The notes: a model not told the origin generated them from the letters alone. Numbered from the stretch's first letter, positions 22,193 to 33,475 are shown. The stretch: DNA of 64,000 nucleotides from Chlorops oryzae (GCA_020466095.1 CM035806.1:58260884-58324883); one strand, 5' to 3'. A program made the numbers and translations.

Positions 22193-22663
22193 TGGGGGAC
22201 CGGATCCTGGGTAGCAATTATAATAAAAGTTCTTTGCATGCACAGGCAAAAGGAAAAACTATCATTGAATTCTCATTATGTACTGGGAGAAAGAGACAAG
22301 ATATATGTTTAATAGAGCGCAATTTTAACAAGTGGCAACACTGCTTGGATCCTAATTTTATGTTTTGAGCTCGTGGTATAACATTTCCGACTTTCATAAC
22401 TATCTTACAACAATTCTGGTGCATTTTCCACGCACATTTTCTTTGGCCTTGAGACCCTATTATATAACGCAATAATTATACAAATCTAGTACATAAAAAC
22501 CATTTTGTTGTAAGGAATACACATCATATGAATAGAAAAACCATTCCTACTTACATTCATACATTCTAAATATGGCCGTTGAATGGGTACGATGTGATAT
22601 CCGCGCACAAGTCATTTAATAATTCGGCTTTCAATGTCTTTCTTTTTTTTTTGTTTATTACAG
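22193..22663. other. Intron 1 end, nothing recognised
   Basis: Unique-looking AT-rich sequence leading to a T-rich polypyrimidine tract (22639-22654) and the CAG acceptor of the next exon. No coding match. Confidence 0.5.
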
Positions 22664-22817
22664 GTGGATTGAAAAAAAAAATTTCTCCTCAGAAGTACAA
22701 ATCAGTCATTCGGTCACTAACTACGAATTTTTATATGAGCCATTTTATGTCTCTTTGGATGACGTACCTATACACGACGAACGCTTCTTAGGATATGGTT
22801 TTACACGAAACACACAA
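22664..22817 (+). CDS. B4GAT1-like: B4GAT1-like glycosyltransferase, middle exon
   Basis: Continues the exon ending at 6221: the split codon AG|G gives arginine, then WIEKKNF. The exon encodes FLYEPFYVSLDDVPIHDERF and LGYGFTRNTQ, among the most conserved blocks of GT49 enzymes and part of the acceptor/donor pocket. It spans 154 bases, acceptor TTTATTACAG, donor GTAAGT at 22818, ending in phase 0. A different frame through the same bases is open from upstream but is not the coding one. Confidence 0.9.
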
Positions 22818-23103
22818 GTAAGTTCTGTGATAGTAATATTTTGGAGATTTGAATAATAATTTTTTTGTATAAATAAGATGGTGTGCCTTAGCTTCTAAGA
22901 AAGGAACTCAGTCCTTGCGAATTCCGTTTATTTTATTAAATCCCAAACTCATCAATTTTGTTATCCTCCTATTGGAAATTTCATTGACCTCAATGTAAAG
23001 TTCAAGAGCTGTGGTCCTTTTATATATTTTTGCATCTCTTCATTCAAATTACGAGTGTTGCACCTTTAAGTTCGAACATAATAAGGTAGTCGCAGCGGCA
23101 CAC

Positions 23104-23300
23104 AGTGTAACGTCCCCATACATGTCGTGGCCAAAAATAGAAGGAGTGTTCGTAACTCAACGAGCCAAATTCGTGATTTTTTGACCTAGGTTTTTGAAAT
23201 TCAGCACACACCTTACTTTGAACTTCCTTAGTCATAAAAAACTAAAATTGTAAAATTGCCACTCCTTTTTTCCCTACGTCCCTTCAAAGTTCAGTGCTTA
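23104..23300. repeat. Transib-like terminus, incomplete
   Basis: CACAGTGTAACG, then CCCCATACATGTCGTGGCCAAAAATAGAAGG, matches the ends of the elements at 8109 and 47524-48970. No matching right end with a 5-bp duplication was found, so the copy is truncated or the partner end has decayed. Confidence 0.55.
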
Positions 23301-23639
23301 GCCCATGCATCAATAATTCAAGGTCAATAATATTGAGTTAGTTTTAATATATTTGTAAAGCCCAAGTACTGATTATTTATTATATATAAGCAGAGTGATT
23401 AAATGCTTGTTTTTGCATACGTCATACTATTTTTGCATATTTTAGTAGTGCGAGCTACTTTTTACTATTTTTGCTTATTTTATTATTGCGAGCTATTTTT
23501 TACCAAAAACTATTTTTTGTGCATATTCCCCTATTTTTGGTTAATAGTACTATTTTAAATATCTTTTCCTACCTAATTTCCGAAAAAACAACATTGTTGA
23601 ATTTTTTTTCAGCTGTTTTTATTTCTGCTTTATTGCTTT

Positions 23640-23850
23640 CCTTTGTCAATGACTCTTCTAAGCGCTGTGTCCAATGCTTGCGTATACGTTCGATCGCGCA
23701 TTTACGTTTGAGTGTGTTTTCAAATTTGGCCCCCTTACCTCTTCCGACGTTGAACGTTCTTTTTCATTGTATAAAAATCTTTTAAGCGAGAAGCGCTAAC
23801 ATTTTTTGTTTGAAAATGTAAAACAACATCTAGTCATATATTTTAAAAAG
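23640..23850 (+). pseudogene. hAT transposase C-terminal dimerisation remnant
   Basis: A frame near 23720 reads APLTSSDVERSFSLYKNLLS, then a stop, then FLFENVKQHLVIYF. The SSDVERxFS block is the conserved hAT C-terminal dimerisation signature. Frameshifts on both sides make it a fossil. The surrounding TTTTTGC-rich sequence may be part of the same dead element. Confidence 0.55.
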
Positions 23851-24137
23851 TCCACTGAATAAAAAATTAATTTTAACTGCATATTTTTTGGACTACTTTC
23901 CTTGTTTTTCGAGCTTTTTATAGCGCTTATTTTGGGGTTTTTTCGGGCTTTTTGTACTCACTCTGTATATAAGCAACCGAAGTGTAGACTCCGCCCCCAA
24001 AAAAAAAATATGGTGTGCATGCGAGCATGCCCAAATGAAATATTATATTTTCAATTCAATTCAAAACTTTTACTTAAATATAAAATGTTTTTTTAAATAA
24101 TAAGGTACAAAATAATACAAATGATAAAATAAATAAG

Positions 24138-24520
24138 CGTTTTAGTCGCTATCACTTTCATGGGGAGAGTCTAATGACGAATCGCTTGAAACAAAGTAGT
24201 TAAGGTCAATGTCTTCCAGGACTGTGTCTTCATCATCCTCATTTTCTAAAATCTCTTGGTTTGATTTTAAAAAACGTCAATGGCTTTACCAAGATGTTGC
24301 TTTTTACTACATAGCCTCTTCTCAGCTGTAATCAATAGATCCGATGATAAAAGCAAATGTGTTATACGGTTCTTGTTGCAGAGCTCTCTTTAGTTTTTCC
24401 TTGTTTTTTCTAGCCGAAACTTTCGAAACTCTTTATGTTGAGCCTCGATTGCCTCTTCGGTCAAAAAGCCAATATATATACTGAAATATTTAATTATATC
24501 GCAAGCATTAACTAGAATTT
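24138..24520 (-). pseudogene. Decayed transposon-type protein fragment, family unknown
   Basis: On the - strand, broken frames read GFLTEEAIEAQHKEFRKFR near 24440 and an acidic tail LENEDDEDTVLEDIDL near 24220. The EEAxEAxxKxFRxxR pattern resembles C-termini of uncharacterised transposon-related insect proteins, but I cannot name the family. Several stops. Confidence 0.3.
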
Positions 24521-26059
24521 TATGAACAGTAACTGGCATGTAGAACCATGAATATTTTGCAATGTAAATTGAGTTTGTTTCTTCTAATAGCTTTCCAAAA
24601 ATATACTGTTTATTTTTCTACCGCTAGAGAGTGTTGGTAAAGTTAAAGAAAATATTGGTTTTTATAATTTATGTAGCTATATTAAATACTGGTTTTTTTT
24701 ATATTGTTATAATTAAATATAACAAATCTAATTTTATTAGATTAAATTATAATTTATAAAGCTCCCTAATAACCGAATTTAAAAATCAATAAATTTTAAC
24801 TGAAAGGTTTTTTTTTAATGCATAAAAAAAAATTGGGGCAAGTTGGGGCAGAATTTTGTTTATTATAGTACACAGTTTCACCTATCATCTGCAATTAGTC
24901 CCAGGCCGGCCAAACCCGGCCATTTTTAGATATTTTCTTCTGAATTTTTAAATCAATTATTTTTTCTAACTTTTCTTAAAGGTATTTTGCATTTAGTGGT
25001 GAAAACACAGTATAAGGCATAGAGTATTTAAAATATATCTCCTCAATTCAAAAATAATCAGCCTTACAGAAAATGTATTATATGTTAAATTCCCTCAGAA
25101 ACAAATGAAATTACACTTGTTTAAGAACTGGCGAAAATAATGAAATTTTCATGTTAAATTTCAATAATTTACAATTCTCAACTTTTGAGAGCTCTAAAAC
25201 AATGGAAGATGAGTGTCATTTTGTATTAATTTTTTTGAGAGCTCTAATGAAATATTTTCCAATGAATTTGCATTAAAATTTCTTTACATATCTCACATCA
25301 CCTTTTTCCCATTTTGGCCGCTCACGATACACTATGCGGCAGTGGCAGATTTAAAAAAAAAAACAGTTCTCCGATCTCAGAATCGAATTAACTTAACTGC
25401 CGTTGTAAGTTCAATTAAGGAATGTTGCCGCTAGCATCGCATTTTGATCTTTGACTTTTTTTCTGAATACATGAACAATATTAATTTGTAATCCCTTTTA
25501 TCTTTCTTCAAATTCACTTTGCTTGTCAAACTGGCTCCAAAATTCACAACGTAAAGAAAATAATTGCCAAAGTATTATGTGAAGTTGGCTGGATTGGAAA
25601 TCAGTTGCAGTTAAGTTCGAAAATTTTGCTAATCGTGGCAGTGCGTAGAAGCGTAATGTAATAGGCCCCATAACAAGCACTTTTCTCTTAAATCTCAGCG
25701 GATTTATGAAACTGTACGTGCCACTGCGACGGCGACTTGAATTATAGTTTTACATTAAGATGTGATTTGAAGTTTTTTATATAATTTCCTAAGATCATGA
25801 GTTTAAAACTAGTTCGTTTTCGGATTTGGGAAATTTTTTAAAGCAAAATGAAGCAATAGTTTTATCTCTTCCACGCCTTTGAATTTAATTTTTAAATAGT
25901 TTTTTTAATCTTTTATTTTTTGGCTCCAAACATTTGTGAGACTACCACCGTGTTATTTACTTAGTGAAGATACTATAAATAATAATTTCTTTGTAAAACC
26001 TACTAAAGTTTTATATTTTTGCTATTTCAAAATCGTATTTTGTGGTTTGTCCAAATTAA

Positions 26060-26325
26060 AAAAATTTCTACCTGCGTCATTTGATGGTTATTTCTTAAGT
26101 AAAATTTTCTGCTGAATCCGAATATGTGCTCAATTGTTTTTTTAAGCAGATCAGGTTTTGAGATATACTTAAGGTATACTTTAGGTAATTCCGTTTTTTG
26201 AGATTTTAAAAAATTAGGGTTGGTACATTGCAATTATCACCAGATATACTTTATCGACTTTAAGTTCTTTGCTCTGAAACTAAGGGTAATTAAACTTCCT
26301 ATCAACAATGTCCAGAATACTTTTT
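26060..26325. repeat. Dispersed repeat R3, copy in intron 2
   Basis: Collinear with the inverse of 35965-36200: GGTTATTTCTTAAGTAAAATTTTCTGCTGAATCC, then the GGTAATT and CCTATCAACAATG blocks occur in the same order. A third copy is split by the mariner at 19471. No coding capacity; class unknown. Confidence 0.6.
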
Positions 26326-26562
26326 CATAAAATTACACTGTGCTTCAAAATAAAAAAGCAAATGAACTTTCAAAGTGAACTAGTAGATATTGTTAATCTG
26401 GGCGAATATAACACAAAACAGTGTTTAAATTTTTTTGAACACCCTTAAAATCTTAAGTAATGGGCTAAAACCGATTTTACGTACCTTTCAGCAACTTTAC
26501 GTACCTTTTATCGCGAACGGATATCTTTGATCTTCTACCATGATTGCTCAACTTTTTGCAAC

Positions 26563-26615
26563 AGATTAATCGAATACAAATAACGGAAGATGTTGTTTGC
26601 TCACTTTTTAGTTCT
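26563..26615. repeat. Target site duplication of the LINE, left copy (53 bp)
   Basis: AGATTAATCGAATACAAATA at its start and CTCACTTTTTAGTTCT at its end; identical to 27559-27611. The two flank the LINE fragment, with the poly(T) tract directly next to this copy. Confidence 0.85.
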
Positions 26616-27558
26616 TTTTTTTTTTTTTTTTTTTTTATATTATGAAATATAATAATCAATTATTATATTACAAAGAAAAAAAAGGAGCACTAGCTTTAAG
26701 CCTTCGGCTCTCTGGTTATTAATATCATATATATTTATATATATAAAGTGCTTAGTTGGTTAGCTATATTAGGTTGACCATATTACTCATTTTCAGGAAT
26801 AAATAGATTAGATTGGTATTTTTTTTATTTACAGGATTTAAATATTGTGATGGAGGTGTATTTCCAAATATCTTCTGCCGTGTGTTTGAAAGTTTGTGGC
26901 AATCATCGAGTGTATGACTCACTGTAACTTGTTCGGAGTTGCAGAAATGACACCGTCTGGGATTCTCGCCTGTTAACATATGCTCATGAGTGTATTTTGT
27001 ATGTCCGATTCTGAGGCGAACAATTTTTGATATTATGTTGTGATTTTGTATTAAGGATATTTCTGATGGTTCTCTGTGTGGGTTGATAGCCTTGTAATGG
27101 TGAACGTGCCGGTCCCAATTTTTTTGTAATTCTTTTTGGTAGAATTTGGATGCTGCCTTTAGAAAATCTTTCTGGGTATGAAATTCGAATAGGTGGACCG
27201 GTTGTTTGGCTGCTGCTTTAGCCTCAGTATCTGCAAGTTCGTTTCCTCGAATACCCGTATGACCTGGTACCCAAATAATTTGGAATTTTTTTTTATATTT
27301 AATCAGGATATCTCGAATATTCGTGATGAGGCTAGAGTCATTTGAGCTATTTTTTATGGCCAAGATAGCTGATATACTGTCGGTGCATATCAGGAACTTC
27401 CCTTTTCGCAATGATTGCTCAACTTTTTGCAATTTCGGCATAGCTTTGTCCTAATTCTAATTTTTAATTATTAAAGTTCGAATTTTCAATGAAACTGGCT
27501 TTCCATGTGTCATCTTGGCACAACAAACGAACGAAATGCCAAAAAAATTTATGAAAGA
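26616..27558 (-). mobile_element. 5'-truncated LINE with RNase H domain
   Basis: A - strand insertion ending in a run of about 20 A (T run at 26616-26636 on +), flanked by 53-bp direct repeats, as produced by target-primed reverse transcription. Only the RNase H and C-terminal region are present, plus about 115 bases (27442-27558) of unclear origin at the 5' side. RNase H points to the I/LOA/R1 side of the LINE tree rather than Jockey. Confidence 0.8.
26764..27441 (-). CDS. LINE RNase H and C-terminal zinc-knuckle region
   Basis: 225 residues, open throughout. FLICTDSISAIL carries the third RNase H carboxylate and GNELADTEAK the fourth; IIWVPGHTGI between them is the conserved RNase H loop. 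The C-terminal part (RLRIGHTKYTHEHML, CHFCNSEQVTVSHTLDDC) is the CCHC-like module that follows RNase H in I-type LINEs. The first two catalytic residues and all of reverse transcriptase are missing, so the fragment cannot work alone. The lack of stops suggests a young insertion. Confidence 0.75.
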   Translation of the reverse strand: MPKLQKVEQSLRKGKFLICTDSISAILAIKNSSNDSSLITNIRDILIKYKKKFQIIWVPGHTGIRGNELADTEAKAAAKQPVHLFEFHTQKDFLKAASKFYQKELQKNWDRHVHHYKAINPHREPSEISLIQNHNIISKIVRLRIGHTKYTHEHMLTGENPRRCHFCNSEQVTVSHTLDDCHKLSNTRQKIFGNTPPSQYLNPVNKKNTNLIYLFLKMSNMVNLI

Positions 27559-27611
27559 AGATTAATCGAATACAAATAACGGAAGATGTTGTTTGCTCAC
27601 TTTTTAGTTCT
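27559..27611. repeat. Target site duplication of the LINE, right copy (53 bp)
   Basis: Identical to 26563-26615. Confidence 0.85.
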
Positions 27612-28600
27612 ATTCTCCTCGCTTTTTCCTAAAAATTTGGTGAATGTACAAATTAATAGTGGTCACTTCCTTTTCTTAAAAAACATCTGATCAATAAATT
27701 AATTTTTTTCGGTTGAAATTGTTGTTATTGGTTTTTGTTGTGTTTTTATTTCCACAATTAATCTACCAACTAAATTGGCAATCAAAATTAGCATTTAGCA
27801 AACAGTGTATAGCTACTAATAGCTACATATGAAGATATGATCTGCTATGAATAGAAACAAACTCAACAAAGCATAAGCAAATGGTTCAAACACCAGCATC
27901 AATAAATGAGAGAGTTTGTATTTACTCTGTCTTATGCCGATCTCGTGCCGGAGTTTATTAGATTTTTTTGCGTTTGCATTTGCATTGTTTTCTGTTTGTG
28001 GGAAGAAACGGAATAAAGCAAATTGCCGAGAAAAGAGAGGTCAACTTGAAGAGTTTGTAATAGGTATTTATGCTATGCCCTAATCGATATATCGATGTTT
28101 TCTAAGCCGAAATATAGGAGCATCGATATTTCTTCGGAGAAACTATTGGGTATCGCAAAATCGATATTTTCTCAGGATTGGGAATTCCTTCTTTTTATGC
28201 ATAAAGCTGCTGCCTCCTTAAGATATTTCGCCATACTACATAATAGAGTTGGCAAAAATTTGTATTTGCTACAGCTGTATCTACTGCAAGGATGCATTTG
28301 AGTTAATTTAAAATAAATTTAAAAAGAAAATGCAATTTTATTTGTCTTTTTTTTTAGGTTATTTTACAAAAATTGGAAAAAAAATTTGCATTTATTGCAA
28401 AATTTGCCAAAATTAGCACTTATTCCGAAATTGGCAAAAAAAAAAGGCGATAACATATATAGCCCAAATTATTCCAAATTTTCCAAAACGTTATTTAGCT
28501 TTATCAATTCTGTGATAGCTTCTCAAACAAAAAATTGATTGATTGAATGATTTAAAAATTTAATTACAGTAAAACAGCATGCTGTACGAATCAATAGTGG
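27612..28600. other. Intron 2 sequence, nothing recognised
   Basis: AT-rich with several A and T runs. A short open frame at 28095-28301 matches no family. Confidence 0.45.
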
Positions 28601-28960
28601 TTAGGGCTCGTACGTGTTCGGATGCAGCGAAAAATAAATATGACCATCAGACAGTATTAGCTGGAAAAAGCCGAATATTTTAGCTGAATATTATAGATTT
28701 TCAATTGCTTCATTGAGACCTTTTACACTAGTGAATTATTGCCGTTAATTCTCACTTTGTGGGCGACTAAAGCGAAAGAATTTAGAGAAAAGCGGGTTTT
28801 TTGTGCTTGTCAAATGAATAAAGACTGATTTTGTTTCCTTACTGTAAAATTTTTTGCATTCGGCTTCGGCCTTCGGTCTTCGGCCGAAGTCTTCAACTCT
28901 GGCGATTGTTCGGCTTCGGCTTCGACTAAAAATCCACCTTCGGTCGGACACTAGACAGTA
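28601..28960. repeat. CTTCGG-rich element, MITE-like
   Basis: The right part is built from CGGCTTCGGCCTTCGGTCTTCGG-type units in both orientations (28858-28945) and ends GGTCGGACACTAG. The left part starts AGGGCTCGTACGTG. The ends are only loosely complementary and no duplication is clear. It is probably a hAT-type MITE fragment; this is inference. Confidence 0.35.
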
Positions 28961-29018
28961 TATGAGTGTATTATAATATTATATCATAAATAACTATTTG
29001 TTTTTTCTGATTTCAAAG

Positions 29019-29249
29019 GTCTATGAGATGTTCGTGGCTGGATATACTTTCTTCGTTTTAACTCCAATATTTACCTGCCATTGGGGACTGCAAGTTAAAA
29101 AAGATAGACCTGCTTGGCGTGAACAACAGAATACCCGAAACCGCAAGTTTTTTGAGATATATAAAACAGAAGTTTTAGCTCGCTACACAAATAAGATGAG
29201 TTCAAAACTTCGAAAACAAAATAAAAGCACTTTTATGTCTAAGTTCTGA
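29019..29249 (+). CDS. B4GAT1-like: B4GAT1-like glycosyltransferase, last exon
   Basis: Starts after a TTTCAAAG acceptor in phase 0 and completes the protein: VYEMFVAGYTFFVLTPIF, CHWGLQ, then a basic tail rich in K, R and N, and a TGA stop at 29247-29249. The VAGYxFxVL..F..HWGLQ block is the conserved C-terminal end of GT49 enzymes. The three exons together encode about 447 residues from the TTG-equivalent position 5263, slightly longer than vertebrate B4GAT1 as remembered. An AATATAAA about 50 bases past the stop may serve as the poly(A) signal. Confidence 0.9.
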   Translation, partial: VYEMFVAGYTFFVLTPIFTCHWGLQVKKDRPAWREQQNTRNRKFFEIYKTEVLARYTNKMSSKLRKQNKSTFMSKF

Positions 29250-29787
29250 CCATTGCAAGTGTAATTTTTTAAATATGTAAAGACTTTCCTTTTACTCGGT
29301 AGAATATAAAAATTTAAAACTTTTCTTTATATACTTCGTGTGTTATTCGTTTTATTTAATTGAAATATACTTCAAAAAAATTTCAGGGTTCCGGTCTATT
29401 ACGCTAAAAATCGTAGTTTATTACGTTACTGAGTTGAAGACGACAGCCTACGGATTTTTTTTGCATTTAATGTGCTTATTTTTTATACTCCAGTAAAATA
29501 AGGCTAAAAGTAATAACGAAATCTTTTTTATCACTTCGGTCCTGACAGCTTTCCAGCCATCATTATAAGGAATTGTGCTGATTTGATGTGCCATGTGCTA
29601 AGCCATGATTCAACTTGTCCTTAAAAACTGGAACTTTCCAGATATTTGGAAGCTTTCATATAATACCTCTGCATAAAATGGACCCGAATCTCAATTTGAA
29701 TATGGTAGGAGTATCGCAAGACGCGCTTATGCAATATCTCAGAGTGCACGGTTTCATTAAGATTAAATCAATAATATCAACAAGGTA
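29250..29787. other. 3' flank of the B4GAT1-like gene
   Basis: AT-rich 3' untranslated or intergenic sequence. No coding match. Confidence 0.4.
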
Positions 29788-30772
29788 CTGATTCTGTATG
29801 GCAATTTTTTTTATTAGTTTGATTGCCTTTCGCGCAAGGCAACCAAATTGCGATTGCGTATGGCAACTAAAACATGCAGCTGATTATTTAGTTGCCTTTA
29901 GTTGCTTCACAAATATTGTAGCGGTTACGGATGGAAAAGCTTTTTCGGTTCGGTTAACATTCAAAACAAGGCAACTGCTATTTTTCAGTTGCCTTTTGCA
30001 GTTTTCAATTGCCTGGGCGAAAAAGTTTGTAAAATAGAAATAGTTAAATAAAAGATTTTTGAATATTGTAATTTTGATAGTTTTTATTTATCAAACAGAA
30101 AAAGGAGATAGCAAAAAAATTTATATATTTATATATTTTTAAAATATTAATGGAGCTTTTGGAACAGCATTCAGATGAAGGGTGGTGGAAGATCCTTTTT
30201 TGATCAAACGATCAAAAATTATTGGAATACAATACCCGAATAGCTGAATCGTTAAAGACTATGTAAGTTTAGTTTAATCAAACAATCCTGATTCGGTTCA
30301 TGTAACCCAGAATTCCCCGAAAGCCAGATGTGCCTGTTACGATCCAGTTTCGAAGAATTCTTTTAGCCTTTATTATCCTCCAGTAAAATCAATCTAAAAT
30401 ATATCCAAATTAAACACGATTCAAATAGTAAACGTAGCGGGTCCTCCCTGCGGGTGCTGGTCTCTAATTTTCAGTGAGTAAAAAAGCCTCCGCAGTAATA
30501 TCCATACAATTCTTTTAATCGCTTAATTTGTGCACCTTATGCTTAAAATTTTCAAAAAAACTGTTTCAAATCATCTAATTTCAAAAAATATTGCGGGTCT
30601 CTCAAAACATGTTTTTAGTATCCGAAAGTGCAAGATTTTCTATTGGCAACGCGACGCAATAGTCAACCAAATTAAGTTGCCATCCGTAATCGCAATTTCA
30701 TAGTTCAGTTGCCTTAATAGTTCGGTTGCCTCTAAGGCAACTCAACTTTTTTCGGCTGCCATACATAATCAG
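29788..30772. repeat. MITE-like element with GGCAAC subterminal repeats
   Basis: The left end CTGATTCTGTATGGCA is mirrored by TGCCATACATAATCAG at the right. Both subterminal regions carry many GTTGCC/GGCAAC units and the shared phrase ATTGCGATTGCGTATGGCAAC / GTTGCCATCCGTAATCGCAAT. No protein; target duplication unclear. Confidence 0.55.
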
Positions 30773-30834
30773 CAACTAAATCTATTGCAACTTACATCAA
30801 CAATAACGGATGGTATTGTGTAAAGTAGATTTCA

Positions 30835-31025
30835 AACTGACGTGATGTTTACTGACTCTAACAAAGCATTCGGGAGTCTTAGTCAGAATCTGCTTCTATA
30901 AAAACTTGAAACTTTGAGATTTCCCAGTTCCCTTGTGCAACTTATTTGAACATTCATATACGGCGTGTGTTTTATAAAAATTCACCATCGAGGTATTTCG
31001 AAGTAAAATCCGGCGTGCCACAAAG
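30835..31025 (+). pseudogene. LINE reverse transcriptase fragment (Jockey/I type)
   Basis: Reads DVMFTDSNKAFGSL, LRFPSSLVQLI and FIKIHHRGISK, then CHK, a decayed version of the DFEKAFD..GFP..L..F..VPQG region. Stops present. Too short to assign a clade. Confidence 0.5.
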
Positions 31026-31079
31026 AATTCACTTCAGCAGCTGTGCAAACAAGAAGAAAAGGAATTATTAAGCTTCTTT

Positions 31080-32220
31080 GCATGCTTCTCGTGCAGTCCA
31101 CGCCTGAGATCCTGTCTCCAGTTCGGATATCACAATATAATACGTACTCTGATGAAATTGAGTCGTTTCAAGAACAATTTCTACTTTTTCGCCCTTCGTG
31201 ATCTTGTGTTTGACTCTTCCAAATATCTTCTGCCATAGGAGAAACTCCAACTTCTTTTGGATAGTTGTTTAAAATGACTGGCTTATACCGTCTCAATTTC
31301 AGCGTTGTTTCTGCGCTTATATCGATGAGTGAAGTATGTTCTTCATGTTGCATAATTCCTGCTGAGGGTTGGTGTTTCCGCTAGGAGTTTTCTGTAGTGA
31401 TATTCTCATACAGTTAGCTGATCTTCTTTAGAGTACGCTAATTCGCTGCAAATATTTATTATTGGCTTTGCGTTGCTTTGTGCAAGACCCCTTATAGTTT
31501 TGGTGATCTGGTGCAGGTCTTTGAGGCGTAGCTGGATTGTGCCTGCTGTTTTACTTGACAAGTTCTTGCGCTGTAAACCTCTACTTTTTCTTCTTTGCAC
31601 AAATTTATTAGATTCCATGTGTGCTGAGTAATCCACGGGTTATTTCGACGTTGAGAGTTACCGATGCTTTGTTGTGCTACTTCAATGAAAGCGCGTTTTG
31701 TTTGTTCCCAACAAGCTTCTGCGTCAAAAGCTTCTTCATCTGGTAGTGAGGAATTAGGGCTTGGGGCCGATTAAAGAGTCTGATACTTATTCTGTAAAGA
31801 AGGGTTCTCGAGTTATACGAGGTCGAAACGCTTCCTTGTGGTTTGTGGATTCCAGATGACCCCAGTTCACTTGAGTTGTAGTTCCGCGATAAATAGAAGA
31901 TGATCTGTAGGCATGTCCGCACTTCTTTTATTTCTAAAATCGCATAACGAATGTCTCAACATTGTACAGAATGCAATGTGGTCTATTTGGGTTTCTGTTA
32001 AATGAGACTCAGAAAAACGTTTTTGTGTGGAAAGAGACTACAACCTATGGTGGGGTCCGCAGTGTTACATAATTCGTAGAAACGCTCCCCATTATCGTGG
32101 ATTGTGCTAAGTGCATGCTTACCCGTTTGGGCGTTGAAGTCGTCCATAACAAGTATTATTTCTCCTTGAAGGCAGTTATTGAGAACAGAGTACAGGGAGT
32201 GGTTCCGGTTCTAGTTTTAA
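31080..32220 (-). pseudogene. LINE endonuclease and linker remnant
   Basis: Read downwards from 32220: GEIILVMDDFNAQTGKHALS (the GDFNA motif of AP-type LINE endonucleases), then NGERFYELCNT, a region with HIAFCTMLRHSLCDFR, and a linker with WITQHTWNLINLCKEEK near 31600. The order fits an RTE- or CR1-like LINE. Many frame breaks; the reverse transcriptase does not follow. Confidence 0.6.
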
Positions 32221-33165
32221 GGTAAGGTTAGGTTAGGGTGGCTGTCGCCTCTAGGGGAACATAATATGGTCACACATGAGCCCGTTGTGATACCACGCGG
32301 GAAGGCGTGTCTCCCTAGTTACCTATTTAGTGGGGCAAATAGAACTCATTTATGTATGAAGTTTTAAACTTTGAAAGAATTATTCGATCGCCATGTGGTT
32401 CCCATTCTATGAGCGTTTATTTAGCCTCTTTGGAAAAATTGGAACAAAAATTTAATTTTTTTCTTTGCAACATTTTTTAAACTTCTATAAAATGTCAATA
32501 TCTGGAAAATATTCCCGAACGCCCTAATTATAAGACAAAAACCAAGATGGAAGAAGATTAGGAGGAAGCAGACGAAGAATAGTAAGAAGAATAAGAAGGC
32601 GCAGATGAAAAATCAAAAGAAGCAGAAGAAATCCAAGAAGAATCAGAAGAAGGAACGGAAGTATAAGAATCGGAAGAAGTAATAAGAGGAAACCCAAGAT
32701 TATTGAACTAGCGAATTACTGAAAATTATACTTCCGTGACGAGATAGACTTTGGTGAGCAAATTAATTTTTTCTTTTCTTTTCATTATTTAGTTTTTTGG
32801 ATAATTTTTTGGTAAGATTTTAGTTGCGGTGTACTGACATTATTATCTGAATCTGTTTTGGTCGATTATGGGCTGATAGAACATGTATTCTTGGGCTTAT
32901 ACTGTGCCCATGTGGGTCTCGTTAAAAATTGGCAAATCTCGAAGTACGTTCCATGTTCGTCACCATTAAGTTGGTGGTGTTGGTGCAGTTAGATTCGTCC
33001 TTATTAGCATCCCATCTGTCTCCGCGCAATTATCCCAATAAAGGCATATACCAACCCTTGCATCGCCTCTCTTCATTTGCATAGATAACCATAAGATCGT
33101 CTTAAGGTTGACACCACAATCGAACAGAGATATCGGCTTCGAGTCTGGACCCAATTAAATACAAA
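32221..33165. other. Non-coding stretch with a GGTTAGGTTAGGG block and purine tract
   Basis: GGTTAGGTTAGGGTGGCTGTC..TTGTGATACCAC at about 32222-32300 is a phrase I associate with a dispersed fly repeat. 32545-32695 is a purine-rich tract of AAGAAG/GAAGAA units on the + strand. The remainder (to 33165) shows nothing recognisable. Confidence 0.4.
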
Positions 33166-33475
33166 ACAAGTAAGGGTGTTATAGTCAGGCGAGCCTGACA
33201 AAAAAATACGCGACACAGACACACATGTTTAAATAATTTTTGTCCCACGCCCAAAAAACAGGACTACTAAGTAAGAACATTCAAGAGGTTTTTAAGGCCA
33301 TTAGGGGCCCCATATACCGACTTTTGTTAAATTTCTTTATGAAAACGAATCTCCTGGGGACGCTGATCATTTCTATATATATTTTGTATTGTCTATCTCG
33401 ACTGGTTCTGGGTGTTACACACAACCACACAAACGCAATATACCCTCGACAAAGAGTGTGTCGGGTATAATGAAC
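33166..33475. repeat. Dispersed repeat starting ACAAGTAAGGGTGTTATAGTC
   Basis: Homologous to the inverse of about 37480-38356, where a TTAA hairpin MITE is inserted. Shared phrases: AGGCGAGCCTG, GACACAGACACAC, TATACCGACTTTTGTTAAATTTCTTTATGAAAAC. No coding capacity. The ACAAGTAAG start is also seen inverted at the end of the element at 63174-63955. Confidence 0.6.

Larger units (their letters stand above)
6222..22663 (+). other. Intron 1 of the B4GAT1-like gene (16.4 kb)
   Basis: Bounded by the GTATAT donor at 6222 and a polypyrimidine-CAG acceptor ending at 22663. The codon split AG|G restores arginine across the junction, and both flanking protein segments belong to the same family. The first roughly 470 bases (6222-6690) hold nothing I recognise. 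The rest is almost entirely transposons, listed separately. Confidence 0.85.
22818..29018 (+). other. Intron 2 of the B4GAT1-like gene (6.2 kb)
   Basis: Runs from a consensus GTAAGT donor to a TTTCAAAG acceptor. Apart from the listed transposon fragments it is AT-rich sequence without recognisable content; in particular 24620-26059 and 27612-28600 contain nothing I can name. Confidence 0.85.

Noticed and set aside
22579..22791. 70-codon frame over the middle glycosyltransferase exon
   Set aside because: Shadow frame; the real reading is one of the other frames and continues the enzyme perfectly.
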